Of a DNA stretch of 64,000 nucleotides, positions 10,617 to 22,372 are shown in pieces. Position numbers and translations under genes: made by a program. Origin of the DNA: Blastobasis lacticolella (taxonomy: Eukaryota > Arthropoda > Insecta > Lepidoptera > Blastobasidae); the NCBI GenBank assembly GCA_905147135.1, contig LR990041.1:16305907-16369906 (forward strand). The letters run 5' to 3'. The notes beneath the pieces are model-generated. The model saw only the letters and a program-made list of their open reading frames with translations, made no database searches and was not told where the DNA came from. Position 1 is the stretch's first letter. Each line of letters begins with the position of its first letter.

Positions 10617-10870
10617 CTTGTGTTATGTCTCACTCTTTCTAACTAGAGCGAAACTGGTCAAGTGAAAACGTGCTTGTGAGACCGATGACCAAGGTTAAAA
10701 GCAATGCTCGCCGGGAACTGGATGGGTGACCGTTTCGTACTTTGTAGCTAGTCTTACTTCAGCATTTCAACGAGCTCGCCACTCGTTAGGTGTGCCTCGT
10801 AATACCGTTGGCGAAGCGAGGTTGACCAAGGTCTTCCGCTGGGGACCCGGAGACTGGTTTTGTTGAATAA
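10617..10870 (+). mobile_element. 5S rRNA-derived repeat (SINE3-like)
   Basis: At about 10679-10732 the sequence reads gaccgatgaccaaggttaaa, then agcaatgctcg and tggatgggtgaccg. This follows the order of the internal promoter region of 5S rRNA (ccgatcaccgaaattaagca, then cgtcgggc, then gatgggggaccg). Flanking parts do not match 5S, so this is not a functional 5S gene but a 5S-derived dispersed element. SINE3 families of this kind exist in Lepidoptera. The 3' limit is a guess. Confidence 0.6.
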
Positions 10871-10935
10871 CGTTTAAGTTAAGAAATTTAGGGTTCTGTG
10901 AGGGTATATTATTAGTAGTAGTATAATATTTATTT

Positions 10936-11056
10936 GTCATACGGTAGGCAAACAGTAGCCACCGCTGCCTATAGACATTCGCAACACCAGGTGTATCGCC
11001 AATGCGTTGTCTACCTCTTAAACCCCCGGGACACGTTGCTCTGACAGCAAAATGGC
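10936..11056 (-). repeat. Family B copy (LINE 3' tail)
   Basis: The plus strand shows aggcaaacag, accgctgcctatagacat, gcaacaccaggtgta, ccaatgcgttgtctacc and cgttgctctgacagcaaa, all landmarks of family B in reverse orientation. Related copies lie at 16.0, 19.7, 52.2, 59.0 and 61.2 kb. Confidence 0.75.
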
Positions 11057-12168
11057 AAATAGCCCTCCACTGCCAAACTGCGATTTGCTGAAGACTGGAT
11101 TGTTTACACCGCTATCAAATAGCGGAAAACCCAAGTGTACCTCTGTCTACATTGGCCGGTTTCCATTATTATTTTGGAAGAGTTGAGAAACCTTTTCCTA
11201 ATTGCAGTTGATATATACGGAGATAATATATACGGATATATTATATATATGAGTATAATGTGTAGGTAGGTACATGTGCCTGTGATTGTGGTATGTGTGT
11301 GCATGTTAAAAACTATTGTTGATGTTTAATCTCTTAGGACCCTCTTCCTAATTAGACTTAAGCCCTATAGTCCTTCAGTCGCTTACGTTCCAGGACTACG
11401 TTAATCCTCGTTTCCTCAGCTATTAAACATCCCGTGCACAGAGAGCTGTCTGTAGATCCGATAATATGCAGTAGTTTATTATAGTACTTCGACAAAGCCC
11501 CACCCGTTGGAGGCTATACTCCGCAGAGTACCTCTGTAGTTACCAATGTACGTACCCGTAATTTCATATAACAAGCCAGAAACTAGGAACTCGAGAACTC
11601 TTGCCAGAGTTACTACGTGTCCGTCAAGTTTAGCCCGTAACTTCGGCCACCAGTGTTCCAAAAGAATTTGCTGAGTAAACTCCAAAGAAAAGAGGCACAA
11701 ATAGTGTGAAATTCGGAAGGCTTGAACTCTGTGGTAAGTTTGCTTACTCTTAATATTCGTTGTTTATAGAATTTGTTTATTTAATTGAGACTTGAGATTT
11801 ATCTTAGATGTTTTAGAGGTATTTAGACTTCTTCGGTATATGACGAAAAAAGGCAGAATTTTCAATGTTATTATAATCTGTAAATGTGCATCCAGGACCA
11901 CCAATTTGCCTGCGAATACTGAATGGCTGGTTCCGTTAAGTGTGCCGCTCCTAAGAATAGACAAATCTGTCTATACTCTTTCAACAATTGCCCTCATGAA
12001 TAATCGAACCACTACCATTGTTGCTCATTTATTTCTCACGACACACAAAACTCACAGTGTCTTTAAGTAACTAAATTCGAACCATTTTTGCGATTGTATA
12101 GGATTAACACTAGATTCACGATTCAAATTTGTATATTTCGTGATTTCTGTTGCCACTCGCACTATAAT
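11057..12168. other. No recognised feature
   Basis: AT-rich DNA with a TATATA-rich stretch at 11205-11265. Open frames of 66-92 codons on both strands at 11764-12070 overlap each other and look random. Confidence 0.4.
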
Positions 12169-12270
12169 CATCATGGGGTTAATGACACGGTTGTGCTCTC
12201 GGCACGAGGGCAGCTGACCAAGCAGTTGACCGCCAGCCTTCTCACCTGATGGTAAGATGCAGCCGATGAA
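12169..12270 (-). repeat. Composite: SINE-A tail joined to LINE 3' tail
   Basis: The first part, 12169-12211, is a SINE-A 3' segment (atcatcatggggttaatgac, then cacgaggg). At about 12212 it changes abruptly to a segment like the 3' UTR of the large LINE at 41.97-42.01 kb (ttgaccgcca, ctcacctgatggtaag). It is a junction of two degraded repeats, either by nested insertion or by deletion. Confidence 0.6.
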
Positions 12271-12547
12271 CACGGTAGCGGTTCGTCCCGTTAGCCGGTA
12301 CAATTATCTTTCGCATTACTTTCAGACAATACGTAGATTATTACCTCATAAGTAGGTACTATTAAGCGAGAAATTGATCTCACATTGGCCCCATGTTATT
12401 CAGCACCTGTACAACAATATCTAGTCAATAAAACTGGTCCGGCGTATTTGTCACCCTCAGTAATTGCTGCTGGCGTCATCCGTGACGTCACAATTGTCGC
12501 CGCGCCGTCGGCGCCGGCTCAATTATCCGGATATAGTAGGTATATGA

Positions 12548-12775
12548 GACCGACGCTCTTACTAACATCGTGATGAAACCTGTAAATTCAGGCAACTGAA
12601 TTTGTAATCGTGATCCAATCTGATCAGGTTCCCCTGATAGCAGGGTCACGGAGGTCAGATGGTACTCGCTCCGTTGTCATTACCTGATCGCCAAATCCTG
12701 GATCATGGTCAAGGCGGACACCGAGCCCTCGTTTTCGAGAACACAACCGGGACATTTACGCCAAGATGATTATTA
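12548..12775 (+). mobile_element. SINE-A copy 6, 5'-truncated
   Basis: A plus-strand copy starting at the accgacgctctta segment, with a short internal deletion, then cgtgatgaaacctg, the gatcaggttcccctg region and the terminal gccaagatgattatt tail followed by T-rich sequence. The tRNA head is missing and no target-site duplication is seen. Confidence 0.85.
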
Positions 12776-13359
12776 TAATTTTTTTATCTTATTCTATGTA
12801 AGTACCCTCCACTGATCAAGGTATATGATCAATACCATAATAAAAAGCATGTTTTTAACTATTTTATCTTTGATATGTTTTTAAATGTGATAAGTGTACG
12901 TGTTTCTTATTTTATTTCAAAGTTTTCAGGTGTGTTTTAGATAGAGTAACTTCAACACTTCTACGTAACGAGAAAATAGTCTTCAATGAAGGATTCGAAT
13001 GTTGAAGAATAACCGTGCTCGTATGCCGTCTTGCCCTAGATTTTTTAGACCCTCATTCATTAATAGGCATGCGATGGATGCAACACACAAAAATAATGGT
13101 GGTTATATTTAAAATATTTTATCAATATAGGTATAATCTGTGCTCGTACAAATCCGGAGCAACCCACGCGCTAGCCAATGTCTAAAATTTAAACCGTGTG
13201 AGATAAACAGGTTACCGGTAACCGCGATATAGTAGGCATTGGCAAGCGGTAGGCCCCGGCCGCTATCAGTGCGCGCGCACTCGCCCCGCGATTTATAACG
13301 AAACTTGTTGGCAGCCTACCTACCGGCGGACCCATGCGGGGCTACAGGATGGTTACGTT
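12776..13359. other. No recognised feature; GC-rich patch at 13200-13335
   Basis: Mostly AT-rich. The patch contains a tcagtg initiator-like motif within GCGCGC sequence near 13267. This alone is not enough to call a promoter. Confidence 0.35.
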
Positions 13360-13900
13360 TCTATAGTTAGGATGTTCTGTGAAAAGATGAAGAATAACCG
13401 AGTTATGAATGGGTTTTATGAACATCGAAGTGCACCTGCCCCAGTAATGGTTGGGGGCTCTATTCTCGAAGTTGTTGACGAATATGTCTACCTGAGAGAA
13501 ACGGTTGAGTAAGATAGATCGAACTTTGAGATCAATCAACGAATTCCAGCTCGATAAGACAGCATTCGAGATATTGCGAAAGATCTTTTCGTCCAAAATA
13601 CCACAGTGTTTCAAAGGCCTTTGACTAGTGTATATTGCCAATGATGACTTACGGGTCAGAGAAGTGGTCCCTAACGAACGGCCTTTTAAGAAGTCTCTAG
13701 ATCACTCACCGTGCAATGAACAAAGCTTTAGTTTATCTGCGTGATAGGATCAGAAGTGAAAATATCCGTAGCAGAACTAAGGTCACCAAGGTTCCAATGT
13801 CGCGAAACCGAAGTGGCAACGGGCAGACCACGTATCTCGCAGAACCGATTGCCAATGAAGCGGAGAGATTCTCGAGTGGCCACCATTTTCATCTCACTTT
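13360..13900 (+). pseudogene. RTE-clade LINE, C-terminal part of reverse transcriptase, broken
   Basis: The remains of the region after the polymerase core of an RTE/BovB-like LINE protein can be read through at least three frames. The segments are PAPVMVGGSILEVVDEYVYL (frame 13384-13512, ending in a stop), RSNFEINQRI, LRKIFSSKIPQC, MTYGSEKWSLTNGLL (from 13644, with a stop at 13698), THRAMNKALVYLRDRIRSEN, and KPKWQRADHVSRRTD from 13805 in another frame. Order and spacing agree with the conserved C-terminal block of RTE proteins. Stops and shifts make it a pseudogene. The N-terminal endonuclease and the core RT are absent, as in a 5'-truncated insertion. Confidence 0.85.
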
Positions 13901-13909
13901 ACCGAAATA

Positions 13910-14110
13910 AACCCTACGGTGCCGCCTGGACGGGCCTTGTTCATTACTCCCGCCAAGCAACAATGTTTACATTTTTGTGTTCCGGTGTGAAGGATAAGGT
14001 AGCCAGCACAATACAGGCATGACGTTATCATCACCTAAGCGCATGAAGCCTGGTGATGTAACGGGTGCCAGTTAACACTTTCGATTAGATGGACTGTCTA
14101 CTCATTTTGT
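13910..14110 (+). repeat. Family B' copy
   Basis: Matches the reverse complement of 62618-62895: cgccaagcaacaatgttt, tgttccggtgtgaag, gataaggtagccagc, then the tail atggactgtctact. It directly follows the RTE fragment but probably inserted separately. Confidence 0.65.
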
Positions 14111-15187
14111 CACTGAGTAGTTTAAAAAAACTACCACATGCAACGGCATGCTCTGTATGCAACTGTTATCAAACAGTTCACTGCTGAACTTGAACCTTCG
14201 TATAAAATTAACTACTTACATATGTATAAAGAGGCTCACAGTTCCACCTAATGTCAAGCGGTCACCGTTGTCCAGGATATTTTAAGTACCTGAAGACATC
14301 GTTTTTGAAAAACTTCAACTTGTAGAGCGTTAGGACATACAGAACTTATTCCAAAAAAGCATTTGCCATCAAACTGTTTGGTTACATTTTTAAATCTGTG
14401 GGGTACTATTCTATTGCAAAGAGATTCTTAGTTCGCCATTAGGTGCTTTTTACCCCGGACCACTCCAACTAAATCGCTGACGGAACACAAAACGCCTTCG
14501 AAAATATAACCCGAACTTAAGACGGTTTCGTACAGTATCTTGATACCAAAAGAGCGTGAATAACTCAACAACACGACACTGCTCGTCGTCAGTTTTCGCG
14601 TTAAATTCTCACCTACACCCTGTATATTGTGTTAGAGAATAAAACCGCTCAAAAGTTGGTTTTGGCAACGGTTTAAATACTAGTTTCTGGCTGAAATATT
14701 ATCTGTTACTCCAAAAAAGTTTAGCGAAACTGTTATCTCAATTTAATAAATGGATGAGTTGCAGGTTTTCGCTAGTTATAAATTGATCTTGTTTACGGTT
14801 AAAATCCAGTACAATAAACTTTATAAGTCATGAGAAACACATATAAGTAAATATTTCATGATCAATATGGTTTAAAATGTTGAATATCAGTTATTTTCTA
14901 TGGCTTTTTCATAGGCACGTGGCAGGAAACTCGGAAAATCTTAAAAATATTTGTCTGGAAACATCACCGATATCATTCTAAGTGCGAGTGAGTACCTGTT
15001 ATAGTACGAAAAAGAATGTGGTAGATAAATAGAAAGATTTTAAAGTTTCTGCCAATGAGTAAATGCTCAAAATATCTGACACATTACTTCCTTTACAGTA
15101 TTACAAACTCATCTGACGTAACGGCGGCGCTGTTATTGGCATTGACATGTCATTTCAAAATGAACTGCCGTAATTTTTCTACAGTTC
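14111..15187. other. No recognised feature
   Basis: AT-rich sequence with no repeat family or coding signal that I recognise. Confidence 0.4.
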
Positions 15188-15213
15188 CATATTTGGCCAC
15201 GAGGCCAAATATG
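15188..15213. other. Perfect 11 bp hairpin
   Basis: catatttggcc (15188-15198) and ggccaaatatg (15203-15213) form exact arms around the loop acga. Confidence 0.9.
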
Positions 15214-15956
15214 TTTGTGGCACTGGAATTATTTTGACCTTTACGTAAAACTAGAGGCTCCACGCGGTTTTCAGCCATAAGCAGTTCGAGCAAAGAATAA
15301 TGATTATAGAGTTCGAACGTCAGTTCTGATAGAAGTTTGGAACTGCAGAATTCAGACTAGAACTACTAACCAAACTTTGGTGAAATTTTGCAGTGTTACA
15401 GCTTATAAAAATAGAAGGCTAGCATCCCGAAGGTTAATGTTGTTCCCGCCGGAATACACAAATTTCACTCGGACGAAGCCGCGTGCAAAGTGTAGTTAAA
15501 TATAATAAGACCACGCTAAGTCCGAATCGCTTTAAAAAAAAAACTCTGTATGGCAACTTACGCCATGTCTTTTATCCGTCATTTATAAAAGTCATAACAA
15601 AGAATTTGACTGACTTGAAATATATTATAAAGGCGATGGGCACATTGGAACAGCACCGTAAGGTGCTGCGGAAAAGGCATTCACGCGCGTGGCTGCGGAT
15701 CCGCGTCACCGTACGTTTCCATAGACACCTGTCTGACAATCAATCCTGGAGACCTGACTTCACAGCAGCGGCCTACTTGACGCCTTTTTATATAGAAATG
15801 ATATTCGAATTTAACGTCGCCCTCTTCTAGCAATAGGATATATTTACAACATTATTATCAGTATAGAGCAAGTATATATGGGCAAGTATTCAGATGTACT
15901 ACTAGTTTAGATTATAGTCAGAAGGCGACGCATTTCGATCATTATGCCGATGAGTA
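15214..15956. other. No recognised feature
   Basis: A 115-codon plus-strand frame (15483-15830) covers a somewhat GC-richer stretch. It shows no recognisable domain, and I do not consider it a gene. Confidence 0.4.
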
Positions 15957-16178
15957 AGGTTTCCAGTGCTCCATGGGGTGGTGATTTGGGGAACCGTGGC
16001 TTTGGCAGTGGAGTGCTTTTGCCTTTTTGCTGCCAGAGCAACGTGTTATAAAGGTGGGCAACGCATTGGCGATACTCTTGGTATTGCTAATGTCTATAGG
16101 CAGTGGTGTGACTACTTCCCATCAGGTGGCCGGCCCGCTTGCCTGTTTGCCTATCGTATGTCATAAAAAAAATTATTG
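15957..16178 (+). repeat. Family B copy, long version
   Basis: Shares with the reverse complement of 58951-59170 the order tccagtgctcca, ggggaaccgtggcttt, tgctgccagagcaacgtg, the ggtgttgctaatg-like stretch and the ccatcaggtgg tail. It ends in a short A run. It is a LINE 3' UTR rather than a gene; the overlapping open frames of 66 and 98 codons are incidental. Confidence 0.75.
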
Positions 16179-16405
16179 TGATCGACTTCAACTTATTTGT
16201 CAGTTTGACGAATTAGTACGTGGTATTGTTGATGGCTTCCATAAGAAAGAGAGAAAAAGAGATAATGAATCGAAAAATACGCGGCTATACAAAATATTAT
16301 CAAGGAACAAAAGATCGTTATAAACAAATCACTGGTAGTCGTAGGACTACTGGTAAACATAGACTCATAGGAAAAAGAGATCAAAGACAAGAAGTTTGTC
16401 ATCCG

Positions 16406-16613
16406 TCATCCGAAATGTAGGTCTCGGCGAGTACTATCATTTCTGTTTAGAAACTAGTATTCTAGGACCATTCGTTTCAGAGGTATTACAGTTTTGAGTT
16501 TGATAGCTGTCACCCGAAATGTTGATCTCGACTAGTACTACCATTTCTCTTTAGGGACTAGTGTTCTAGGACAATAAGTTTCAGAGTTATTACAGTTTTA
16601 GGTTTGACAGCGG
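16406..16613. repeat. Tandem duplication, 104 bp unit
   Basis: Two diverged copies, 16406-16509 and 16510-16613, share ccgaaatgt, agtactaycatttct, ctagtrttctagga, gtttcagag and attacagttttrggtttga. A third copy begins (taccgaaatg at 16616) but is cut off after about ten bases. The copies differ by scattered substitutions, so the array is not recent. Confidence 0.85.
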
Positions 16614-16616
16614 TCT

Positions 16617-17915
16617 ACCGAAATGCAACTTTTTCTCTTCTTATTTTGCTCTTCACTTCGTACATTTTGCTTGGTGGGGCAGGGGCAACGCCCATGTGCA
16701 TGCCGCCATATAGAAAAATGACTTTTCAAATTAGCGGAATGTTAGTTCCTTTTCCTTACACCACATTTATAATGTATTCTTGATCCTTGTCGGTTTGTAG
16801 ATACTAAAACTTTGGTACATGACACTCTTGGCTTTGGCTTTTATATATTGCATTGAACAATCAGAAAATTTCCTCACAAAGCATATATTTTGTACATTTC
16901 ATTAGGGACAGCCCGTGGATTCAGCCAATATATACTATCTCTTTTGATTCAGCACTAAATTCAGTACGTATTACAGTAGACCTACATGGCAATTTTGACT
17001 ACAGAGCACGCGTGTCAAATGTGTCGAAGAAAAAAAACGACAGATCCGCACGAACGCGCGTTGATGTGTTTTCAGTGTGTTCGACTATGCGTAATTTCCA
17101 TAGAAACCGATGACAGCTCAAAGAACTTTATGTCGCGCACTAACGCACGTCACGCTCAACCGTACAGTGCTGCGTTCCAGCGAGCGAATCACCTAAATAA
17201 TAATGGGCAATGACTGACAAGGACAGATTATCCAATCGATATTGCCATATCCACACTTTATAATTTCTACCACAGTCAGTCGATTCGGGCTTGGCGTGGT
17301 CCTATTATAAATGCCGAAGCACGCCAAATGAATGGCTTGTATCGTGCCCAGATAGTCCCTGGAATTATTCATGACCAAGTCTCACCCTCACCCGGGTGAC
17401 GCGTCCGGGCATCTCACCCGGTTATCCCGTCTAATGGCCGGCAGCTGGGTTGAATAGCCACTTTGTAGTAATGCTTGATTATCAGATGTTTCGTACATTT
17501 CAACTGCCTCGGATATTGGAGGGATTTCATAATCGTACTGTGTAGGTATGCTATATAAGTACCTACAATGTAGGTAGGTACAAAACAATAATTATAATAA
17601 AGATATTGAGCACTGAAGCATCAAATACAGATAATAACGCCGTACACAGTATTTGACTCACACCCCGGTATATGGACACATGTACTGTCAGATGTCAATG
17701 TAATATTATTGAGAAAAATAAGGTAATAAGTCTCTGGGCTCAGTGAGCTGATCTGATGATGGAAATGGAAACGGAATATTTTCGGAGGACAGGATGAAAT
17801 AGGTATCATAAAGTGCTCCTTTTTTAATTTTATAGATTGGAATAAAGTTTGCACTTATACAACCCGTTTCGAACTTGTAATTGGAACATTACGATATAAG
17901 TGTAATAAAATAGTT
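16617..17915. other. No recognised feature except a family G scrap
   Basis: Mostly unique. A 12 bp palindrome tcacccgggtga lies at 17388-17399. The segment 17745-17770 (gagctgatctgatgatgg) matches family G at 2.75 kb. No gene was recognised. Confidence 0.4.
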
Positions 17916-18258
17916 TCTAAATATGTAGATAGTATAAAACGAAGTTGTTTATCGCCGTCTGTCCCTATGTATGTATGTACGCTTAAATCTTTTAAGTTAC
18001 ACAACGGATTTTAATGCGGTTTTCAACAATAGATAGAAGTAATTCAAGAGGAAGGTTTACAAGCAAGAAAAAAGGGTAGGTAGGAATAAAGTAGGTGTGG
18101 GGTAGATGTAAGGTAGATGTAGGATAGATGTAGCGTAGATGTAGGGTAAGTGTAGAGAAGGTGTAAGACACGTGTAGGGTAGGTGTTGGGTAGGAGTTAG
18201 GTAGGGGTAGGGGTAGGGTAAGGATAGGACGCGAACGAAGTTGCGCCGGGTCCACAAG
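17916..18258 (+). mobile_element. Helitron-like element E copy 2, with minisatellite
   Basis: Begins TCTAAATATGTAGATAG at 17916 and carries gccgtctgtccctatgta, a cggattttaatgcggttttc core and ttcaagaggaaggttt. It then has a GGTAGATGT/GGTAGGTGT-type array (18073-18228). Its 3' part is a hairpin region, cgcgaacgaagttgcgcc, followed by ccacaag|t at 18258, a one-base change from CTAG|T. The element is non-autonomous. Orientation is opposite to the 8.4 kb copy. Confidence 0.7.
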
Positions 18259-19650
18259 TAATTAAAAAGTAAAACAATGTTTCATGTCGTGGATTTCTAA
18301 CAGATGTTTCTTCATACAAATGTTAGTTAATAAATAATCATAAAAATCCGGATATTCGTATTAAATATAATATTGTTATCCGATACATTTATTTCACATA
18401 ACATTTTTACCTTTCCTAAAGGAACTATTAGAAACAAGTTATGTCACAATTTCATGGAATACATAAATATAAATACAAATTCTTTCAGAGATTCAGAAAT
18501 CAAGATTTATGTGATTTTAAACTTATGTAGGTACATATCTATTACGTAAATTATTCATATTGTAAAAGTCAATCCAACCAATCTACTACTAATCTAGTAC
18601 TAATCTGAACCGAAAGTTCATTTATCCTAGCTGGTATATGGCTCTTTCAACATAATTTCAATCCTTTATAGCATTCAAAACCATCGTGACATTTCTTCCT
18701 ACCTCCGTAGAAATATCCGTTTAAATAATTGTAGTGGAACTGATACGGAGCATGGGCTACGATAGCATTTAGGCTTTCTTGGCACAGAGCCTTTGCTGGG
18801 CATCGGAGTTGTATTTCAGAGTGACCAGCAAATAAAATACAATGGCATAAAAATACGAGTTTTATCAGTTGAACGTGAAATTGTAAGAGTTAAATTGGTA
18901 TTATATGTTTAGAGTATAAAAATCTTTGTAAAAAGGTTTTGATACCTACCAATATTATCAATAGATTTCTGGGTAGTATAGACTAGATATTCTTGTCTTG
19001 TATAGACTATCCGTAATCCGTAAGGTATCCGTCCGGATCGACAATTCCCGAAAGAACGCGGTTAATGTATTGTATTATTAAAAATGAATAAATGCTCATT
19101 ATGAAATGCAGCAAAGGTAAATATAAAATGTTAGAAAAGTATTAAGAACAACTTTCGCAATATATTGGCAAATTAAATTTAACACAAAAGAAAGAAAAAA
19201 TACTCACAAATCGAATTCGAAATGAGGTCATCTGATTCTAGTTTATGAGTTTTGGGTAAAAGGTAAAGAGAAGATAGAATAAATTGCGGGCGAATTTATT
19301 AGGGAAATAAAGAATCCCCGAGCTCTCATACCGAATCGGACAAAGATATTTTATTCGGAGCGGAAAATTCAAGTGGGCGCCCCGGTGTAATTTCGTTAAT
19401 TCGGACTTTTTTTGTTTTCATTTTTCTAATAATATTACGACTAAAGATCTCTCAAAGTCAATTCATTAGGTTAAAAATTAAAGCTGCTAATAAAATAAAG
19501 AATAAAGGAAATAATTCACATTTTGTGTCTCTAGTTTTTACCTAAAACTAAACACAAACAAAGTTGGGTTTCCTTGGAAGAGCGAGCACCGATTCACACC
19601 GGCACATCGTCTTCAAGAATCTTGTCTACACGTTTCTCATAGGCCGGCTA
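18259..19650. other. No recognised feature
   Basis: Long AT-rich stretch without repeats, ORFs or RNA genes that I can support. Confidence 0.4.
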
Positions 19651-19748
19651 CTCATTCGTGATACCCCTGGTGTTGCAAGTGGCCCTAGGCGGCGGTGATC
19701 ACTTACCATCAGGTGATCAGCATTCTCGTTTGCCTCCCTCTTAAATAA
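19651..19748 (+). repeat. Family B tail
   Basis: Carries the well-preserved landmarks atacccctggtgttgcaag, ggcggcggtgatcacttacc and atcaggtg, followed by tctcgtttgcctcc and an A-rich end. This is the common 3' end of LINE-type repeats in the window. Confidence 0.75.
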
Positions 19749-19906
19749 AAGAAATGGAGAAAGATAGTCTGTCTACTTATATCTCTCTCCGACCTAAGAA
19801 GGTATATTGAACAAAAAATTATTAGCTTGTACAAAATAGGACAAACCGTCGACTAAATATATGGACATGTATGCATGTGTATGCATGGAGGATATGTCGT
19901 CTGAAA

Positions 19907-19928
19907 ACAAAATAAGCACTTATTTTGT
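19907..19928. other. 9 bp hairpin
   Basis: The arms acaaaataa (19907-19915) and ttattttgt (19920-19928) flank the loop gcac. Probably chance in AT-rich DNA. Confidence 0.6.
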
Positions 19929-20123
19929 AAGTTTTTATATTTAATCATTTTAAAGTATTATGTTATGGATGATTCTTTTGTGTGGTGTTAGGCTAAGTGT
20001 TAACAAACATTTTATTAGTTTACATTAGACCATTTAAACTTAAATTTTTTCGGATTTTTTCGTATTTGCCCTGATTTAAGGTTATTTTATTAAGAAAATT
20101 AAAGTGTCAATTAAATTAAATTA

Positions 20124-20485
20124 TTCTAACTGCTACAAGCGTCGGTGGCCGAGCGGTTAGAGTATCCGACTCGTAAGCCGGATTCGAATTCCGCTGCGGC
20201 CATGTACCAATGACTGTTTTGTGAGTTATGTACATTAGTTGAATACTAACCGATGCTCTTACGGTGAGAGAAAACATCGTGATGAAACCTGCACATTCAG
20301 GCGACTGGATGTGTAACCATGATCCAATCTGGTCAGGTTCCCATGGAGGTCAGATGGCAGTCGCTCCACTGTAATTACCTGACCTGCCAAACCCTGGATC
20401 ATGGTCACGGTGGACCCCGGGCTCTCGTGCGCTAGAGCACGACCGGGACATTAACGCCAAGATGATTATTTGTTCTAACTGCTAC
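20124..20485 (+). mobile_element. SINE-A copy 7, full length, with 13 bp TSD
   Basis: The direct repeats ttctaactgctac at 20124-20136 and 20473-20485 flank a full-length copy (20137-20472). The head shows the pol III A box tggccgagcgg at 20146-20156 and a B-box region with a small insertion near 20180-20192. The 3' end is gccaagatgattattt. The A box looks like that of a type-II (Leu/Ser-like) tRNA, but the parent tRNA cannot be fixed. Confidence 0.92.
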
Positions 20486-21095
20486 TAACTGCTGAGACCA
20501 AATAAACATTGTTGAAGAGCTATGGCGAAGACTCGAAGACATGTGGACATGCAAACCAACAGTCCATGATAAAACCGGGCATAATTGCTTGACGAGTAGC
20601 ATTCCTTTTCTTCAGCGAGCGAGCGAATCGATTTAAAGAGACTGCGAGTGTAACCAGAATGGGGGTTTTTGGCAGGATTCGAACAACCACCTAACAGAAA
20701 GACCACTACAAATGCTTGACTGCGTGAAGAAAACGACTCGTGACCTCCTGCTCCTTACAAAACTGTTCTGCCTGACGAAGGGGTACATGCATTACATGTG
20801 CGTGCGTTATCATGACTTCGTGGATAACTGTGAGCTCGATTTTACCAAATAGAGATAATACTGCCTCACCATTACATTAGTACAAGCGTCCTAAAATCGC
20901 TCACATTTCCATCTTTATCTCTAAACGCGACGACCATCACCAAAAAAATCACTCTACACTCGTCTGTGAACAATACTGAGCTCCAATTACTCGTGTCCCT
21001 TTCCTGATGCTCCATTGCGTATGATAATTAGTTTCGCAAGATGCGCGCTATTCAATGAATCCGTACTGCATTTCTCATGCTGCTGATATTCATGA
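20486..21095. other. No recognised feature
   Basis: Unique-looking sequence. A 73-codon minus-strand frame (20485-20706) has no domain. Confidence 0.4.
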
Positions 21096-21305
21096 CGACC
21101 AGAGTGGTTCAGTTGGTTAACATGCCGGTCTACCACGCAGAGGTCCCGGGTTCGATTCCCGGCCGAGCAGAAATTGGAATGAAAAATTTTGATTTCTGTT
21201 ATAGGTCTGGGTGTAGTAGGTAAGTATAAAAAGTATGTATTTATAAAAGTATATATGTAGTTTATCACTTATCTAACACCCATATAACAAGCTTTGCTTA
21301 ATTTT
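21096..21305 (+). mobile_element. SINE-D copy 2
   Basis: The head has the A-box region tggttcagttgg at 21105-21116 and B box ggttcgattcc at 21149-21159. The body carries tttctgttataggtctggg and acacccatataacaagcttt. The 3' tail gctagatggcgct of copy 1 is missing, so the copy is 3'-truncated or diverged. Confidence 0.85.
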
Positions 21306-22309
21306 TGTTTAAATTTGTTTAGCATATTCATTCATGCCAATGATTTTTATCATTTTGTCAATAATGCGTGTACCTGTCTTCTAGCTGGAGGGTTCCAAAC
21401 CATTTTACTAAAATATGTAGTATCTATATTAATTTGATTATAATAACAAGCAATTGGACCCGCACGCATTGCCTGTAGACCTAAGATAAAAAACAATCGA
21501 TTCAATACCCATTCATATCTGGTTAAACACGAAGTTATGACAGCCAGCTCAATGGCCTTTGGCTCGAGCTGAGCCGCGCCCTGCATTAACTCGGGCGAGA
21601 GTCGAGCAGATAAGGTAATTAATTAAAGTCGGACGTGTCTCGCTAAGATCTCTGAGATTGTTCCCAACTTCCGGGCCCGCTGACTTCCAGCGACCTGGAA
21701 TGTTCTGGTATTAACCTGCGGCTGAGGCTAAGTCAAGCGCTTTGGGGATGTTTAAAGATTAAAATCCCACCATTTGCAACTGCGGATGGACTCTCACTTA
21801 ATTTGTCGAGTAATTTGAATATTTTAGCACAAAAAGAGGGGTGATCTGAGTTGTTAAACTTTTGTCTATCTATCTGTCTGTGTAGCTGGGTGGGTAGGTG
21901 TGTATGTAATTACCATTATTTATATTTGACTGATAGTAGTCAACTATATCGCTTTAAGACAAGGACTTGATGCGAGATTTAAATAATTCCATAACTACCG
22001 CTATTAGCTAGACACTGTTACGTAGGTACTCTATTAGCTTGAAATCAGTGGTAAACATCTGAGAAAATACTTCTCAAATGAAAAATTTTTTTTTCATAAC
22101 AAGCTTTGATCGCCCGGTATAGAACCTACCCATCAAGACCATTCCAAAGAGTCCAAACACGATGAGGTTATCTTATTGCGTTCATTAGTTTCTATGACTA
22201 CCGTCAGATCAGACCAGTAGAATAAAAGCATGTAAAAAGCCATGTCTGTACATTAAAGTTATTTGTAAAAAAAGGACAAAAACATTTCATTTTTGAAATT
22301 TTATTCTCT
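21306..22309. other. No recognised feature
   Basis: Mixed composition with one slightly GC-rich part at 21540-21730. No repeat or gene recognised. Confidence 0.35.
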
Positions 22310-22372
22310 CTGTTTGTGACCCCTGTGGACTGGAAAATGGGCAGCAGCGATTGCTGTTGTATGTTTGAAATA
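22310..22372 (+). repeat. Family C fragment
   Basis: Contains ggaaaatgggcagcagcg, the family C core, within a 77-codon plus-strand frame (22316-22549) that is probably not coding. Confidence 0.5.

Noticed and set aside
15483..15830. 115-codon open frame as a gene
   Set aside because: No domain; composition rich in Lys, Arg and Phe is expected from random AT-rich sequence with a GC-rich patch.
20140..20200. Functional tRNA-Leu/Ser gene
   Set aside because: It is the head of SINE-A; twelve copies share the following body and target-site duplications flank several of them.
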